A stretch of 35,789 nucleotides of DNA from Lachnospiraceae bacterium (GTDB lineage Bacteria; Bacillota; Clostridia; Lachnospirales; Lachnospiraceae). The notes beneath the pieces are model-generated. The model ran no database searches. It worked only from the letters and a program-made list of their open reading frames with translations, and was not told the origin of the DNA. This document shows positions 16,320 to 24,573 of this stretch, in pieces. Where the stretch lies: positions 1 to 35,789 of the forward strand of contig JAGCVY010000039.1 of NCBI GenBank assembly GCA_017962105.1, read 5' to 3'. How positions within the stretch are numbered: position 1 is the stretch's first letter; every line of letters starts with the position of its first letter. The position numbers and the translations under genes were made by a program.

Positions 16320-18950
16320 ATGACAAGAGGAATGCGAAAAACCACAGTACGCGAAATCCGCTCAAGTCTCGGGCGCTTCCTGGCGATTGCCGCCATCATA
16401 GCCCTTGGCGTGGGTTTTTTTGCAGGTCTTCGCATTACCACGGAGGATATGATCGCGACCACCGATGAGTATCTGACGGACCTTAAGATGTTTGACTACC
16501 GGTTCGTTTCGAACATCGGATTTGCCGAGCGGGAGCTTGAGGAGCTCCGCAGGGATTCCCATGTGGTCGCGGCGGATGGCGAGATTCAGAAGAACGTCAT
16601 TTTCCGTGACAGTCTGTACGGGGACGACCGCGTTATGGCGGTGCATTCGCTGACGACCGGCGTCAATGAGCTCAAGCTTACGGACGGCAGAATGCCGCAG
16701 GCGCCCAACGAGTGTGTCGTGGACGCGCGGAACTTCGGCCCCGACCGGCTGGATACGCTCGTCGTGGTGGAGGACGCTTTTGTGGCGCCCGCGGAGGAAA
16801 CGGAAGGTGATACCTCCGCAGCCAATGGCACGGCCGACGGCAAGACCGGCGACCTCTTCGCCGACATCGAGCAAAGCGCTATGAAGCGCATGGGAGAGAT
16901 CAACCTTGCGTACAAAGAATACCGCGTTGTCGGTCTGGTGTACTCTCCATTGTACCTGAATTATGAGCGCGGCACCACGGAGCTTTTGGACGGTACCGTG
17001 AACAGCTATATGTACATCCCGAAGGAGGGCTTTGCCTCGGAGGTGTACACGTCCCTCTATGCGGTGACAAACCACGGCGAGAAGATCTACAGCGACGAGT
17101 ACGAGGCCATGCTCGACGATACTTCCGACGCCATGAAGGCTCTCTGCGAGCAGCTGACGAAGCTTCGTGCGGACGAGATCAAAGACGATATCCTTAGGGA
17201 GTACTACGAGGCGGCAGCAGCGAAGATTGCCGAGTACGGTCTGCCCGGCACGCCGGAGGATTACGCGAAAAATCTGTCCGCCGTCAACATTCTGTACTCC
17301 CAATACTGTCTGGACCGGAATACGAATATCGGCTATGTCTGCTTTGACAACGACGCTCATATCGTCGAGGGAATCGCCACTGTATTTCCCGCATTTTTCA
17401 TATTGGTCGCTGCCCTTGTGTGCATGACCACCATGAGCCGGATGATCGAGGAGCAACGCACCCAGATCGGCGTGATGAAAGCCCTCGGGTACACCGGCCC
17501 TGCGATCGCCATGAAGTACATCATCTATGCGGGTGCGGCGGCAGTGCTCGGCGGAGTCCTCGGGTATTTTGCAGGATGCCGCGCGTTTCCGTCGGTCATC
17601 TGGAAGGTCTATGACATCATGTACGGATTCACCGACAAGCTGGTGTTTGTGTGGAATCCGAAGCTTTTTGCATTCTGCATGGCCGTCGCCATCCTGTGTC
17701 CCGTCGGCGTGACCGTCTTAAGCATTGCCCGGGCGATGCGGGAAGTGCCTGCGGAGCTGATCCGGCCGAGAGCGCCGAAGACCGGCCGTCGAATCCTTCT
17801 CGAGCGCGTCGGTTTTCTTTGGAACCGTCTGACGTTCCTCTCGAAGGTTTCCGTCCGCAACGTGGTGCGGTACCGCCGCCGGTTCTTTATGATGGTCATC
17901 GGCATTGCGGGCTGCATGGCGTTGCTGATCGCCGGACACGGCATCCGCGATTCCATCACGACGATTACCCAGGAGCAGTACGGCACGATCGAGCGGTATG
18001 ACTATTCGGTCCGCCTCTCGGAAAATGCAAAAGCCTCCTTCCTTTCGGATACCTCCGAGTTTCTCTCAAAGACGGCGTGGCTTGAGTACGCCGCGATCAC
18101 GGTGGTCACCGAGAATTCCTCAAAGGACAGTTATCTCTATGTGCCGGAGGACACCGCGGCCTACGGCGAACTCGTGACCCTCACCGATGTAAAGAAGCAC
18201 GAGATCGGCATGCCGGACCGTGGAGAGTGCTTCGTCAATGACAAGTTCGCGAGACAGCTTGACATCGAGGTCGGCGACACGATAACCATCCGCCGTGAAG
18301 GCTATCGGGACATCACTGTGAAGGTCGGTAACATTTGCCTGAATTATGTCGGCAATTGCCTGTACATGACTCGGGAGACCTATCAGGATCTGATGGGGCA
18401 GACGCCGGCATGTGACACCTGCATTGCGGTTCGTGCGGACGGCACCGATGTGTACGAAGTCGGCGCCAGGCTGCAGAAAACCGAAGAAGTACAGTCCGTC
18501 AACGTCATTGCCGAGTTCGAGAGCTGGATCTTCAATATGCTCGGCAGCCTCGACCTCATCGTCGTGCTCGTCATCGTATGCGCGGCAGCGCTTGCGGGCA
18601 TCGTCTTATACAACCTTACAAACATCACCATCACGGAGCGTCTCCGGGAAATCGCCACCATCAAGGTGCTCGGCTTCCGCAGCCTTGAGACCTCGCTCTA
18701 TGTCTTCCGCGAGAACCTGATGCTCACGGCCATCGGCGCCCTGGTAGGCGTTCCCCTCGGCCGGCTGTTGTTAACCTTTGTCATGTCCAAAATCCAGGTC
18801 GATTTAGTTTCCTTCCGCGTTCGCGTCGAGTGGACGAGTTACCTGATGAGCTTCGTGTACACGTTCCTGTTCGCGGTCGTAGTCGACCTGATCATGTACC
18901 GCCGCCTCGAGAATATCGACATGGCGGAGTCGCTGAAGAGTATAGAATAA
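16320..18950 (+). CDS. FtsX-family ABC transporter permease, two-FtsX-domain type
   Basis: An 876-residue permease with two FtsX domains. Hydrophobic segments: one near the N-terminus (about 19-39), three around 350-371, 399-425 and 443-467 (first FtsX unit), one near 522-545, and three at about 744-767, 800-822 and 841-860 (second unit). Large extracellular domains lie at about 40-345 and 546-740. Each unit carries the family helix after its first segment, EEQRTQIGVMKALGY (near 378) and ERLREIATIKVLGFR (near 773), which couples to the ATPase. No strong ribosome site precedes the ATG, which follows the ATPase stop by 6 bases, so translational coupling is likely. The size and layout fit the YtrF/SalY-like exporters of Firmicutes, but the substrate is not evident. 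Confidence 0.9.
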   Translation: MTRGMRKTTVREIRSSLGRFLAIAAIIALGVGFFAGLRITTEDMIATTDEYLTDLKMFDYRFVSNIGFAERELEELRRDSHVVAADGEIQKNVIFRDSLYGDDRVMAVHSLTTGVNELKLTDGRMPQAPNECVVDARNFGPDRLDTLVVVEDAFVAPAEETEGDTSAANGTADGKTGDLFADIEQSAMKRMGEINLAYKEYRVVGLVYSPLYLNYERGTTELLDGTVNSYMYIPKEGFASEVYTSLYAVTNHGEKIYSDEYEAMLDDTSDAMKALCEQLTKLRADEIKDDILREYYEAAAAKIAEYGLPGTPEDYAKNLSAVNILYSQYCLDRNTNIGYVCFDNDAHIVEGIATVFPAFFILVAALVCMTTMSRMIEEQRTQIGVMKALGYTGPAIAMKYIIYAGAAAVLGGVLGYFAGCRAFPSVIWKVYDIMYGFTDKLVFVWNPKLFAFCMAVAILCPVGVTVLSIARAMREVPAELIRPRAPKTGRRILLERVGFLWNRLTFLSKVSVRNVVRYRRRFFMMVIGIAGCMALLIAGHGIRDSITTITQEQYGTIERYDYSVRLSENAKASFLSDTSEFLSKTAWLEYAAITVVTENSSKDSYLYVPEDTAAYGELVTLTDVKKHEIGMPDRGECFVNDKFARQLDIEVGDTITIRREGYRDITVKVGNICLNYVGNCLYMTRETYQDLMGQTPACDTCIAVRADGTDVYEVGARLQKTEEVQSVNVIAEFESWIFNMLGSLDLIVVLVIVCAAALAGIVLYNLTNITITERLREIATIKVLGFRSLETSLYVFRENLMLTAIGALVGVPLGRLLLTFVMSKIQVDLVSFRVRVEWTSYLMSFVYTFLFAVVVDLIMYRRLENIDMAESLKSIE

Positions 18951-18998
18951 TCATAGGTTCACTTGCAAAATTGTAAGGATAACCGAAGCTGTATGGGA

Positions 18999-19027
18999 TA
19001 TACACGGCGAAGAAGGTATGGTAAAAT
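18999..19027 (+). promoter_or_regulatory. Promoter of the surface protein gene
   Basis: TATACA (18999-19004), 17 bases, TAAAAT (19022-19027) with an extended -10 TGG before it. It gives a very short leader of about 28 bases, just enough for the GGAGGGG ribosome site. Confidence 0.5.
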
Positions 19028-19061
19028 ATTTTCGAATTTATTGGCTTACGGAGGGGTTGAC

Positions 19062-22000
19062 ATGAAACGGTATTGGAAAAAGATAACGGCAATTTGTCTG
19101 GGAATGCTGTTTAGCATGGCGATGATCATCGGCATGCTTTCCGTGATGGAAAGGAATGCGAAGGATGCAGCGGGTAAACAGCGTCTTCAGATTGTTTCTG
19201 CAACCGATGATTGGGACTATGACGGGCAAAAACATACCAAAAAGAAGTATACCGTTACGTATGGAGAGAATACCGATGAAGGATACGAAGGTCAGACTGA
19301 ATTTACTCTGCCTACCGGCGATAGGGTGAGGATAGTGCCTGACGATTCTGCGGCAGTTACTCATGTGTGGGACGGTCCCAAAGAGAACAGTTTTACGTGG
19401 TCTTTGGAGAATGAGGTTGATTATGATGTGACAACATCATTTGGCTCTTTGAGTATCAGCCCGGCGAGTCTGACAATCAAAATGGAAGACAGGACAATTG
19501 ATTACTCGGGTGAGCTGCTCTATGGATGGAGCAGGTCAGATACAGACAAGGAACTCTTTTACGGTCTGGCTCCTGGCGATATCGGTAAAATAAACTATAC
19601 GCCATCCAGCGGACGAGAGGTGGGAGTGTATGAAAACGGCCAATACAACAATTCTTCATTTTCTGTCTGTAATCTTGATTCAATAAATGTTACCCAGGAT
19701 TATAAGCTGACGACTAAGGCAGGGAAATTGAATATTGTGGATCCCGCAGTATCGGTTATGGGAAATGAATATATTATCGATATGTCCAAAGCCTTGTTCG
19801 ATGAAGTGATCGATGCATCCACCGGAAATGGCAAGTCAGTGGTGGTTACGGGAAAGACAAGGCAGTATTCCGTGATAATAACGGCTGCGGAAAATGAGAC
19901 TGTCACCGTGGTGTTCCGCGATCTGGGAATTGATGTGACTGCTATTGATAAAGACGGGAATCCGAGTCAAAGTGATACTTGTGGCAAGCCGGCGGTCCTG
20001 ACCTCCGGCGACGGCGCCGTCGTTATTCAATTGGAGGGCTCAAACATTGTCGCAAGTGGAAAGGGTTGCGCCGGAGTGCAGAAGGAAAATAAAGAAGTCC
20101 TTACAATTACTTCGGAGGATTTAAGCGGGACTTTGCAGGCTATAGGAGGAGGTTCATTTGAACAGGAGAATCCTCATTGTCATTTCGGCGGTGGAGCCGG
20201 AATCGGTGGCGGAGGAGGAAGGCATGGCTTTGGTATTACCATCATTGGTGGAACAGTGATTGCAGAAAGTGAATCTGATGGAGCCGGAATCGGTAGCGGA
20301 GGCGGCACGTACGAAGAAAATTGTGACGGTTACGATATTACGATAACCGGTGGAAATGTTACCGCGAGAGGAGGCAATAACGGAGCCGGAATCGGAGGCG
20401 GATCACAAGGTTCCGGATTTAACATCAAAATATCAGGGGGAACAGTACTTGCCGAAGCAGGAAGTGATGCAGCGGGAATCGGCGGCGGTTATTATGGTTC
20501 GGGACATGATATTTCCATTACCAGCGGAACGGTTATCGCAAAGGCAAAGATGGGGGGAGCCGGGATCGGAGGCGGTTTCTATTCGGACGGTGCCGACATT
20601 TGCATATCCGGCGGAACAGTAACTGCAATCGCAACTTATGAAGGAGCGGGAATCGGCGGCGGTGTTAACGGAGAAGCGACCAATATCAAGATTCAAAATG
20701 ATGCGGTCGTTATGGTATCCGGCGGAGCCGAGAAAAATTGGCTTATGGGGGGTGGCATCGGAAGCGGAGGAGAAAATAGTAATCCGGGTAGTGAAATCCC
20801 CATTGATGAGATAATCGATGAAACATTCACCGGTGACATCATATATTATGTTGCGGGTACTACTGTGGAGGAGATTGAAGAAGGGAATGCACAAAGAGTA
20901 AATTGCGCGACCATCACATTTGACGCCAACAGTGGCGAAGGGACGATGGAACCGGTTGTTGTGACGCTGAACCTGCCGAAGGTGCTTCCTGAGAATCTTT
21001 ATGCCAAGACCGGTCACAGCTTCGTTGAGTGGACTACCGAAGAGAACGGCTCAGGAGATTCGTTTAAGGACAAAGCAAAGGCAGCATTCTCTGCGGACAC
21101 AACGCTCCATGTACAGTGGTCGGAGCATGTTTACGAGGACATTGTCGATGCTGGCTGTCTCGTCACCGGACCGTCATGTACGCAAGGGTCGGTTTACTAT
21201 AAGTCCTGCAAATGTGGCGAGAAGAGCACGGAAACTTTCGGGTTTGATGATGCCCTCGGCCATAAGTTTGATAAAGAAGATGCCAACAAGGATACTCTGA
21301 AGACGGAAGCCACCTGCACCGAGGCAGCAGTGTATTACAAATCCTGCAGCGTGTGCGGCGAGAAGAGCACCGAAGAGAAAGATGTATTTTCCTACGGTGA
21401 AGCATTGGATCACGACTATAAGGCCGTGGATGGTTCTGCGGTTGCACCGACCTGCACGAAGGCCGGCAAGGAAGCGGACCAAAAGTGCAGCCGTTGCAAT
21501 GCCGTGATTACCGGCAAGGAGATCTCGGCGTCCGGTCATAGTTTTGATCAGGAACTTGCCGATGCAAAATACTTAAAGACTGCCGCAACCTGTACGAAAC
21601 CGGCTGTCTACTACAAGTCCTGCAGCGCCTGCGGCGAAAAAGGGACGGAAACCTTTGAGTCCGGCAGTCCCCTTGATCATGACTATCAGGAGGTTGCAAA
21701 CACTGCGAAAGAAGCGACCTGTACGGATAACGGTAAGGAGACAGACCGGAAATGTATCCTTTGCGGAGATACGATCACGGGTAAGACAATCACTGCCAAA
21801 GGTCATGTCTGGAAAGCTGCCACCGGTGATGCACCGAAGACCTGTGAGATCTGCGGGATCACGGAAGGAGATGTGATTTCGTACATTCCGGTCGGAGGCG
21901 ATACCATTGAGTGGGAGAGCGGAGATATCACGCTTACGTTTAAGCGCAGCGAGCAGGATGAGCTTTGCTTCGGAAACTACCGTGAGACGCAGATTGACAA

Positions 22001-22319
22001 GAACCCTGTGAAGGTTTCGGCTAAGGCGGGAAGCACTGTGATCACCATCGATGAGGCGACACTGAAGGCGCTCAGCGCAGGGGAACACACGATTACGGTT
22101 GTATTTGCCGATGCGCTTAGTGAAGTGAAGCTGGTCATCAAGGAGCCTGTCGAGGAAGAACCGGAACCGAGCCCGACCCCGATTCCGATCCCGGATGCTC
22201 CGCAGGCGCCGAAGACCGGAGACGGATTCCCCGTGCTTCCGATTGCAGTCGTGATGCTTTTCGCTATTGCAGGTGCAGCCGGCGTTACCGCGTACCGCAA
22301 GAAGGCACAAGCGAACTAA
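19062..22319 (+). CDS. Sortase-anchored surface protein with glycine-rich repeats, InlB-type repeat and cysteine repeats
   Basis: A 1085-residue exported wall protein. The start at 19062 has GGAGGGGT 5-12 bases upstream and gives a signal peptide (MKRYWKK, then a hydrophobic stretch to about 26); an open extension to 18963 overlaps the promoter. Residues about 48-370 are beta-rich with unclear families. Residues 378-570 are six repeats of about 29 residues of the form GAGIGGG...I.I.GGTV.A, likely a parallel beta-helix. About 616-688 resembles an InlB B-repeat (ITFDAN...FVEWTT...LHVQWS). About 700-935 holds six cysteine repeats with CxxC pairs. The C-terminus has APKTGD near 1049, a hydrophobic helix (about 1055-1075) and a basic tail, a sortase signal variant of LPxTG. 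Likely role is adhesion or contact with host or other cells; ligand unknown. Confidence 0.8.
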   Translation: MKRYWKKITAICLGMLFSMAMIIGMLSVMERNAKDAAGKQRLQIVSATDDWDYDGQKHTKKKYTVTYGENTDEGYEGQTEFTLPTGDRVRIVPDDSAAVTHVWDGPKENSFTWSLENEVDYDVTTSFGSLSISPASLTIKMEDRTIDYSGELLYGWSRSDTDKELFYGLAPGDIGKINYTPSSGREVGVYENGQYNNSSFSVCNLDSINVTQDYKLTTKAGKLNIVDPAVSVMGNEYIIDMSKALFDEVIDASTGNGKSVVVTGKTRQYSVIITAAENETVTVVFRDLGIDVTAIDKDGNPSQSDTCGKPAVLTSGDGAVVIQLEGSNIVASGKGCAGVQKENKEVLTITSEDLSGTLQAIGGGSFEQENPHCHFGGGAGIGGGGGRHGFGITIIGGTVIAESESDGAGIGSGGGTYEENCDGYDITITGGNVTARGGNNGAGIGGGSQGSGFNIKISGGTVLAEAGSDAAGIGGGYYGSGHDISITSGTVIAKAKMGGAGIGGGFYSDGADICISGGTVTAIATYEGAGIGGGVNGEATNIKIQNDAVVMVSGGAEKNWLMGGGIGSGGENSNPGSEIPIDEIIDETFTGDIIYYVAGTTVEEIEEGNAQRVNCATITFDANSGEGTMEPVVVTLNLPKVLPENLYAKTGHSFVEWTTEENGSGDSFKDKAKAAFSADTTLHVQWSEHVYEDIVDAGCLVTGPSCTQGSVYYKSCKCGEKSTETFGFDDALGHKFDKEDANKDTLKTEATCTEAAVYYKSCSVCGEKSTEEKDVFSYGEALDHDYKAVDGSAVAPTCTKAGKEADQKCSRCNAVITGKEISASGHSFDQELADAKYLKTAATCTKPAVYYKSCSACGEKGTETFESGSPLDHDYQEVANTAKEATCTDNGKETDRKCILCGDTITGKTITAKGHVWKAATGDAPKTCEICGITEGDVISYIPVGGDTIEWESGDITLTFKRSEQDELCFGNYRETQIDKNPVKVSAKAGSTVITIDEATLKALSAGEHTITVVFADALSEVKLVIKEPVEEEPEPSPTPIPIPDAPQAPKTGDGFPVLPIAVVMLFAIAGAAGVTAYRKKAQAN
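20193..20772 (+). repeat. Six 29-residue GAGIGGG repeats within the surface protein
   Basis: Repeat units begin at protein residues 378, 407, 441, 470, 499 and 528; four are exactly 29 residues, the second is 34, and the last is degenerate, ending in GGGIGSGG. Each has the plan GAGIGGG, a variable loop, a strand with alternating I/T residues, then GGTV-A. The DNA copies have diverged at third positions, so the repeats are selected at protein level rather than freshly duplicated. Confidence 0.85.
21174..21857 (+). repeat. Cysteine-repeat stalk of the surface protein
   Basis: Five full units of the plan TC(T)..., a K(S)C about 10-11 residues later and C two or three residues on, plus a final CEIC. 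Two classes alternate irregularly: one with VYYKSC-x-CGEK(S/G)TE and one with (D/E)-x-KC-x-x-C-x-x-x-ITGK. Each unit ends in a G/D-H-x-(F/Y/W) turn. The three-cysteine pattern suggests a metal-binding or disulfide-supported mini-domain. Confidence 0.7.
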
Positions 22320-22347
22320 ATCTATCAGAATCAAATAACGCATTGAT

Positions 22348-22388
22348 TTACTACCTAAACAATGATAATGTTTAGGTAGTAATTTTTT
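22348..22388 (+). terminator. Strong terminator after the surface protein
   Basis: A 13-bp perfect stem (22348-22360 with 22370-22382, centre ACTACCTAAAC/GTTTAGGTAGT) with loop AATGATAAT, followed by TTTTTT (22383-22388). The ribosome site of the next gene (GGAGGG) follows at once, leaving no room for a promoter after it. Confidence 0.92.
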
Positions 22389-22412
22389 GGAGGGAAGATA
22401 GGGGGGGAATCC

Positions 22413-23165
22413 ATGGCAAAACAGAATATTTATGACGACGAAACATTTTTCGGCAAATTCAAAAGCGACCGCAGTGAGGAACTGAACTTCAACGACACCA
22501 TCGAGACGCCGATCATCACCGCAATGCTGCCGGATCTGACCGGGAAGAATGTGTTGGACATCGGATGCGGGATGGGACAGCATGCGCTGCAGTACTCGAG
22601 GATGGGGGCATTTTCTGTATTGGGAACCGATATTTCCGAGAAGATGCTGGCGTTCGCACGGGAGAATAATTCCGCGGAAAATATCGCTTACCGAAGGCTC
22701 GCCTTCGAGGATCTGGAGCAGGTCACGGAGCGGTTCGATGTGATCACCAGCTCGCTGGCGTTCGATTACGCACAGGATTTCGGCGGGTTGATGAAGAAAA
22801 TCTACGCGCTTCTGAAGGATTCCGGATACTGCGTCTTCTCCATGTCACATCCGCTTGCCACGGCATGGGATGGTGTGTACGACCGGTATACCAGAACGGC
22901 GGACGGGGAGCGGCTGTACGCGAACCTTCGCAATTACAACATCGAGGGCGTGCGTCATGTCCGGTGGGTGGTTGAGGATTACGAGGTGTATCACCGGAAG
23001 ATTTCCACGTTGATCAACGAGATCGTGGCGGCGGGGTTCATCATTGAGGAGTGTCAGGAGGCGGACCTGCCCGAGGAAATCCTCAAGGCGCATCCTGACA
23101 AGTTCGGCGGCATCATCCACAAGCCTGATTTCATTTTCTTCCGGTGCCGCAAGCAGAATGTATAA
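22413..23165 (+). CDS. Class I SAM-dependent methyltransferase
   Basis: A 250-residue methyltransferase with the SAM motif VLDIGCGMGQHA (47-58), the acidic end of the second strand GTDIS (near 71), a motif FEDLE near 97 that holds the adenine-contacting acid, and the FDVITSSLAFDY strand (near 109). The C-terminal half (HPLATAWDG, WVVEDYEVYHR) matches the UbiE-like/small-molecule methyltransferases common in clostridia. The start at 22413 has GGAGGG 19-24 bases upstream and a G-run nearer, so the site is unusual but usable. It heads a closely spaced run of genes. A promoter is not obvious: TTGATT at 22343 and GATAAT at 22364 overlap the terminator hairpin with a 15-base spacer. Substrate is unknown. 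Confidence 0.85.
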   Translation: MAKQNIYDDETFFGKFKSDRSEELNFNDTIETPIITAMLPDLTGKNVLDIGCGMGQHALQYSRMGAFSVLGTDISEKMLAFARENNSAENIAYRRLAFEDLEQVTERFDVITSSLAFDYAQDFGGLMKKIYALLKDSGYCVFSMSHPLATAWDGVYDRYTRTADGERLYANLRNYNIEGVRHVRWVVEDYEVYHRKISTLINEIVAAGFIIEECQEADLPEEILKAHPDKFGGIIHKPDFIFFRCRKQNV

Positions 23166-23187
23166 CGACTATAAGGAGAGGGTCAAA

Positions 23188-24162
23188 ATGGAAATCAATC
23201 AGATTTACAACAGGGAAGTGAAAGAGTACTTTGCCAATACGGCATTGGGTGTGTTGATTCAGAACAATCTGATCACGGAGGAGGAACTCAAAGGTCTGAG
23301 CGTCGGTTGGGGGTATCTTTTTACGACGGATGAAGGCCAGTATGAAGGTCTCTTTCAAATCTGCCTCGCGGGCAAGGAGTTTTACTTTGCTGCGCAAAAG
23401 GGCAAACTCATGGTGGTGAATATCAGTCGGGAAATGTTTGACCAGACGATCGCGTATATGAGAGCCAACCATCCGTGTATCCTCAATCAGGAACTTCCCG
23501 AGACGCCTGTGCAAAAGAAACGCCGCGAAAAAAACAACAAATTTGTTGCAAAAAAGAAGATCGCCGTGGCCGAGAAGCTGATGACAAAATGGGATGACGA
23601 CAGTGTGGAGCTGAGGAGCGTTGAGGCCATTTGCAAAAGGGCCGTCGCCTGCTTCTTCGTGATCCAGATCGCCTGCGACATCGGAAAGGGCAATTATACC
23701 GAGGGCCTGAATTACTTCAAGCCCATGATCGAGCAATTCGGAGTGATGGACCAGTTGAATTCGAAGGAGAGAAGGATTATCGACGGCACATACTCAAGGC
23801 AGGATGCCATCGATATGGACTGGGCGTATGAGGCGTACTGGTCCCTCTGTTGGTGCCTTGGGCTCGTCAAGGACATCACCGACGCCAGCAGCGTTTGTGA
23901 CTGCCAGAAGGCGATCAATATCGTGATGAGCTGCAAATCCGTCGACGACCTTGTGAAGAAAAGCAAGCTTCGCAAGAAGGACGAGATTCTGGACATGCTG
24001 GACCTTTACTTCCGCTACAATTGGGCCATCAATGACGCGAAGGTTCATCCGGCTTCCTCCATCGGCAATCTGGATCCCTCCATTGTGATCGAGCGCCGAC
24101 GCGGACTTGAATGGGTCGTTGGTAACAAGGAGGACTGGTACGATTTTTCCATGCATGCGTAA
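23188..24162 (+). CDS. DUF4272 domain protein, candidate immunity protein
   Basis: A 324-residue cytoplasmic protein. The start at 23188 has AAGGAGAGGG 7-16 bases upstream; an in-frame ATG at 23158 overlaps the preceding gene and has no such site. Residues about 125-318 match DUF4272: a WAYEAYWSLCWCLGL segment (W-x-x-E-A...W-x-LG), a CD dyad, LRKKDEILDMLDLYFRYNWA and LDPSIVIERRRGLEWV (the family has ERHxALNWL). The first 110 residues form a separate alpha/beta region I do not recognise, and a Lys/Arg-rich linker (KKRREKNN) joins them. DUF4272 proteins are often found beside toxin or immunity genes, but a biochemical role is not established to my knowledge. It follows the methyltransferase by 22 bases and starts the array. 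Confidence 0.8.
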   Translation: MEINQIYNREVKEYFANTALGVLIQNNLITEEELKGLSVGWGYLFTTDEGQYEGLFQICLAGKEFYFAAQKGKLMVVNISREMFDQTIAYMRANHPCILNQELPETPVQKKRREKNNKFVAKKKIAVAEKLMTKWDDDSVELRSVEAICKRAVACFFVIQIACDIGKGNYTEGLNYFKPMIEQFGVMDQLNSKERRIIDGTYSRQDAIDMDWAYEAYWSLCWCLGLVKDITDASSVCDCQKAINIVMSCKSVDDLVKKSKLRKKDEILDMLDLYFRYNWAINDAKVHPASSIGNLDPSIVIERRRGLEWVVGNKEDWYDFSMHA

Positions 24163-24180
24163 GAGAGGACACGGAGAAAA

Positions 24181-24558
24181 ATGATAAGCCCGAAAGTACA
24201 AAAGTATATCGATGAGCATGCCATCGGTTCGGAGTATCTTTTCAAGGATTGGGAGACTTTTCTTGATCTTCTCTATGCCGAGGGCGGCCGTGTCTCCGCC
24301 ATTCTCTGGTGGGATTACTGTGAGGTGTCACAGCAACCGGAATCTGTGGGGAGCGGCGGATACCGGGATCCGGAAAATGATGCATACGTTTACGCTGAGA
24401 CACAGTTCTATCAGGATGAAGTGGAGACGAAAACCCTTGACGAGATCAAGAGGTATATCGGACAGCAAAGGAGGTCGGGATTTCGGTACGGCGATTCCTA
24501 CCGAAGCCACGAATTGATACCGTCCTTTTATCTTCAGACAGAAGAAAACGGGAATTGA
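24181..24558 (+). CDS. Conserved hypothetical protein, candidate immunity protein
   Basis: A 125-residue soluble protein with no signal peptide or membrane segment. I do not recognise a named family. Visible features are a helical N-terminus (MISPKVQKYIDEHAIG), a central VSAILWWDYC strand followed by a Gly/Ser loop (VGSGGYRDPEND) and YVYAETQFY, then a helix (TLDEIKRYIGQQ) and a final SHELIPSFYL strand. Rich in aromatic residues, acidic overall. The start is 18 bases after the previous stop with AGAGAGGA upstream. Its position among DUF4272, SUFU and Imm33 genes makes an immunity role likely by association only. It is the least characterised gene of the array. Confidence 0.7.
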   Translation: MISPKVQKYIDEHAIGSEYLFKDWETFLDLLYAEGGRVSAILWWDYCEVSQQPESVGSGGYRDPENDAYVYAETQFYQDEVETKTLDEIKRYIGQQRRSGFRYGDSYRSHELIPSFYLQTEENGN

Positions 24559-24573
24559 GAAAGGGGATTTACA

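Noticed and set aside
20193-20772. Glycine-rich repeats in the surface protein as a CRISPR or mobile repeat
   Set aside because: The repeats are in frame, conserved at protein rather than DNA level, and variable in unit length.
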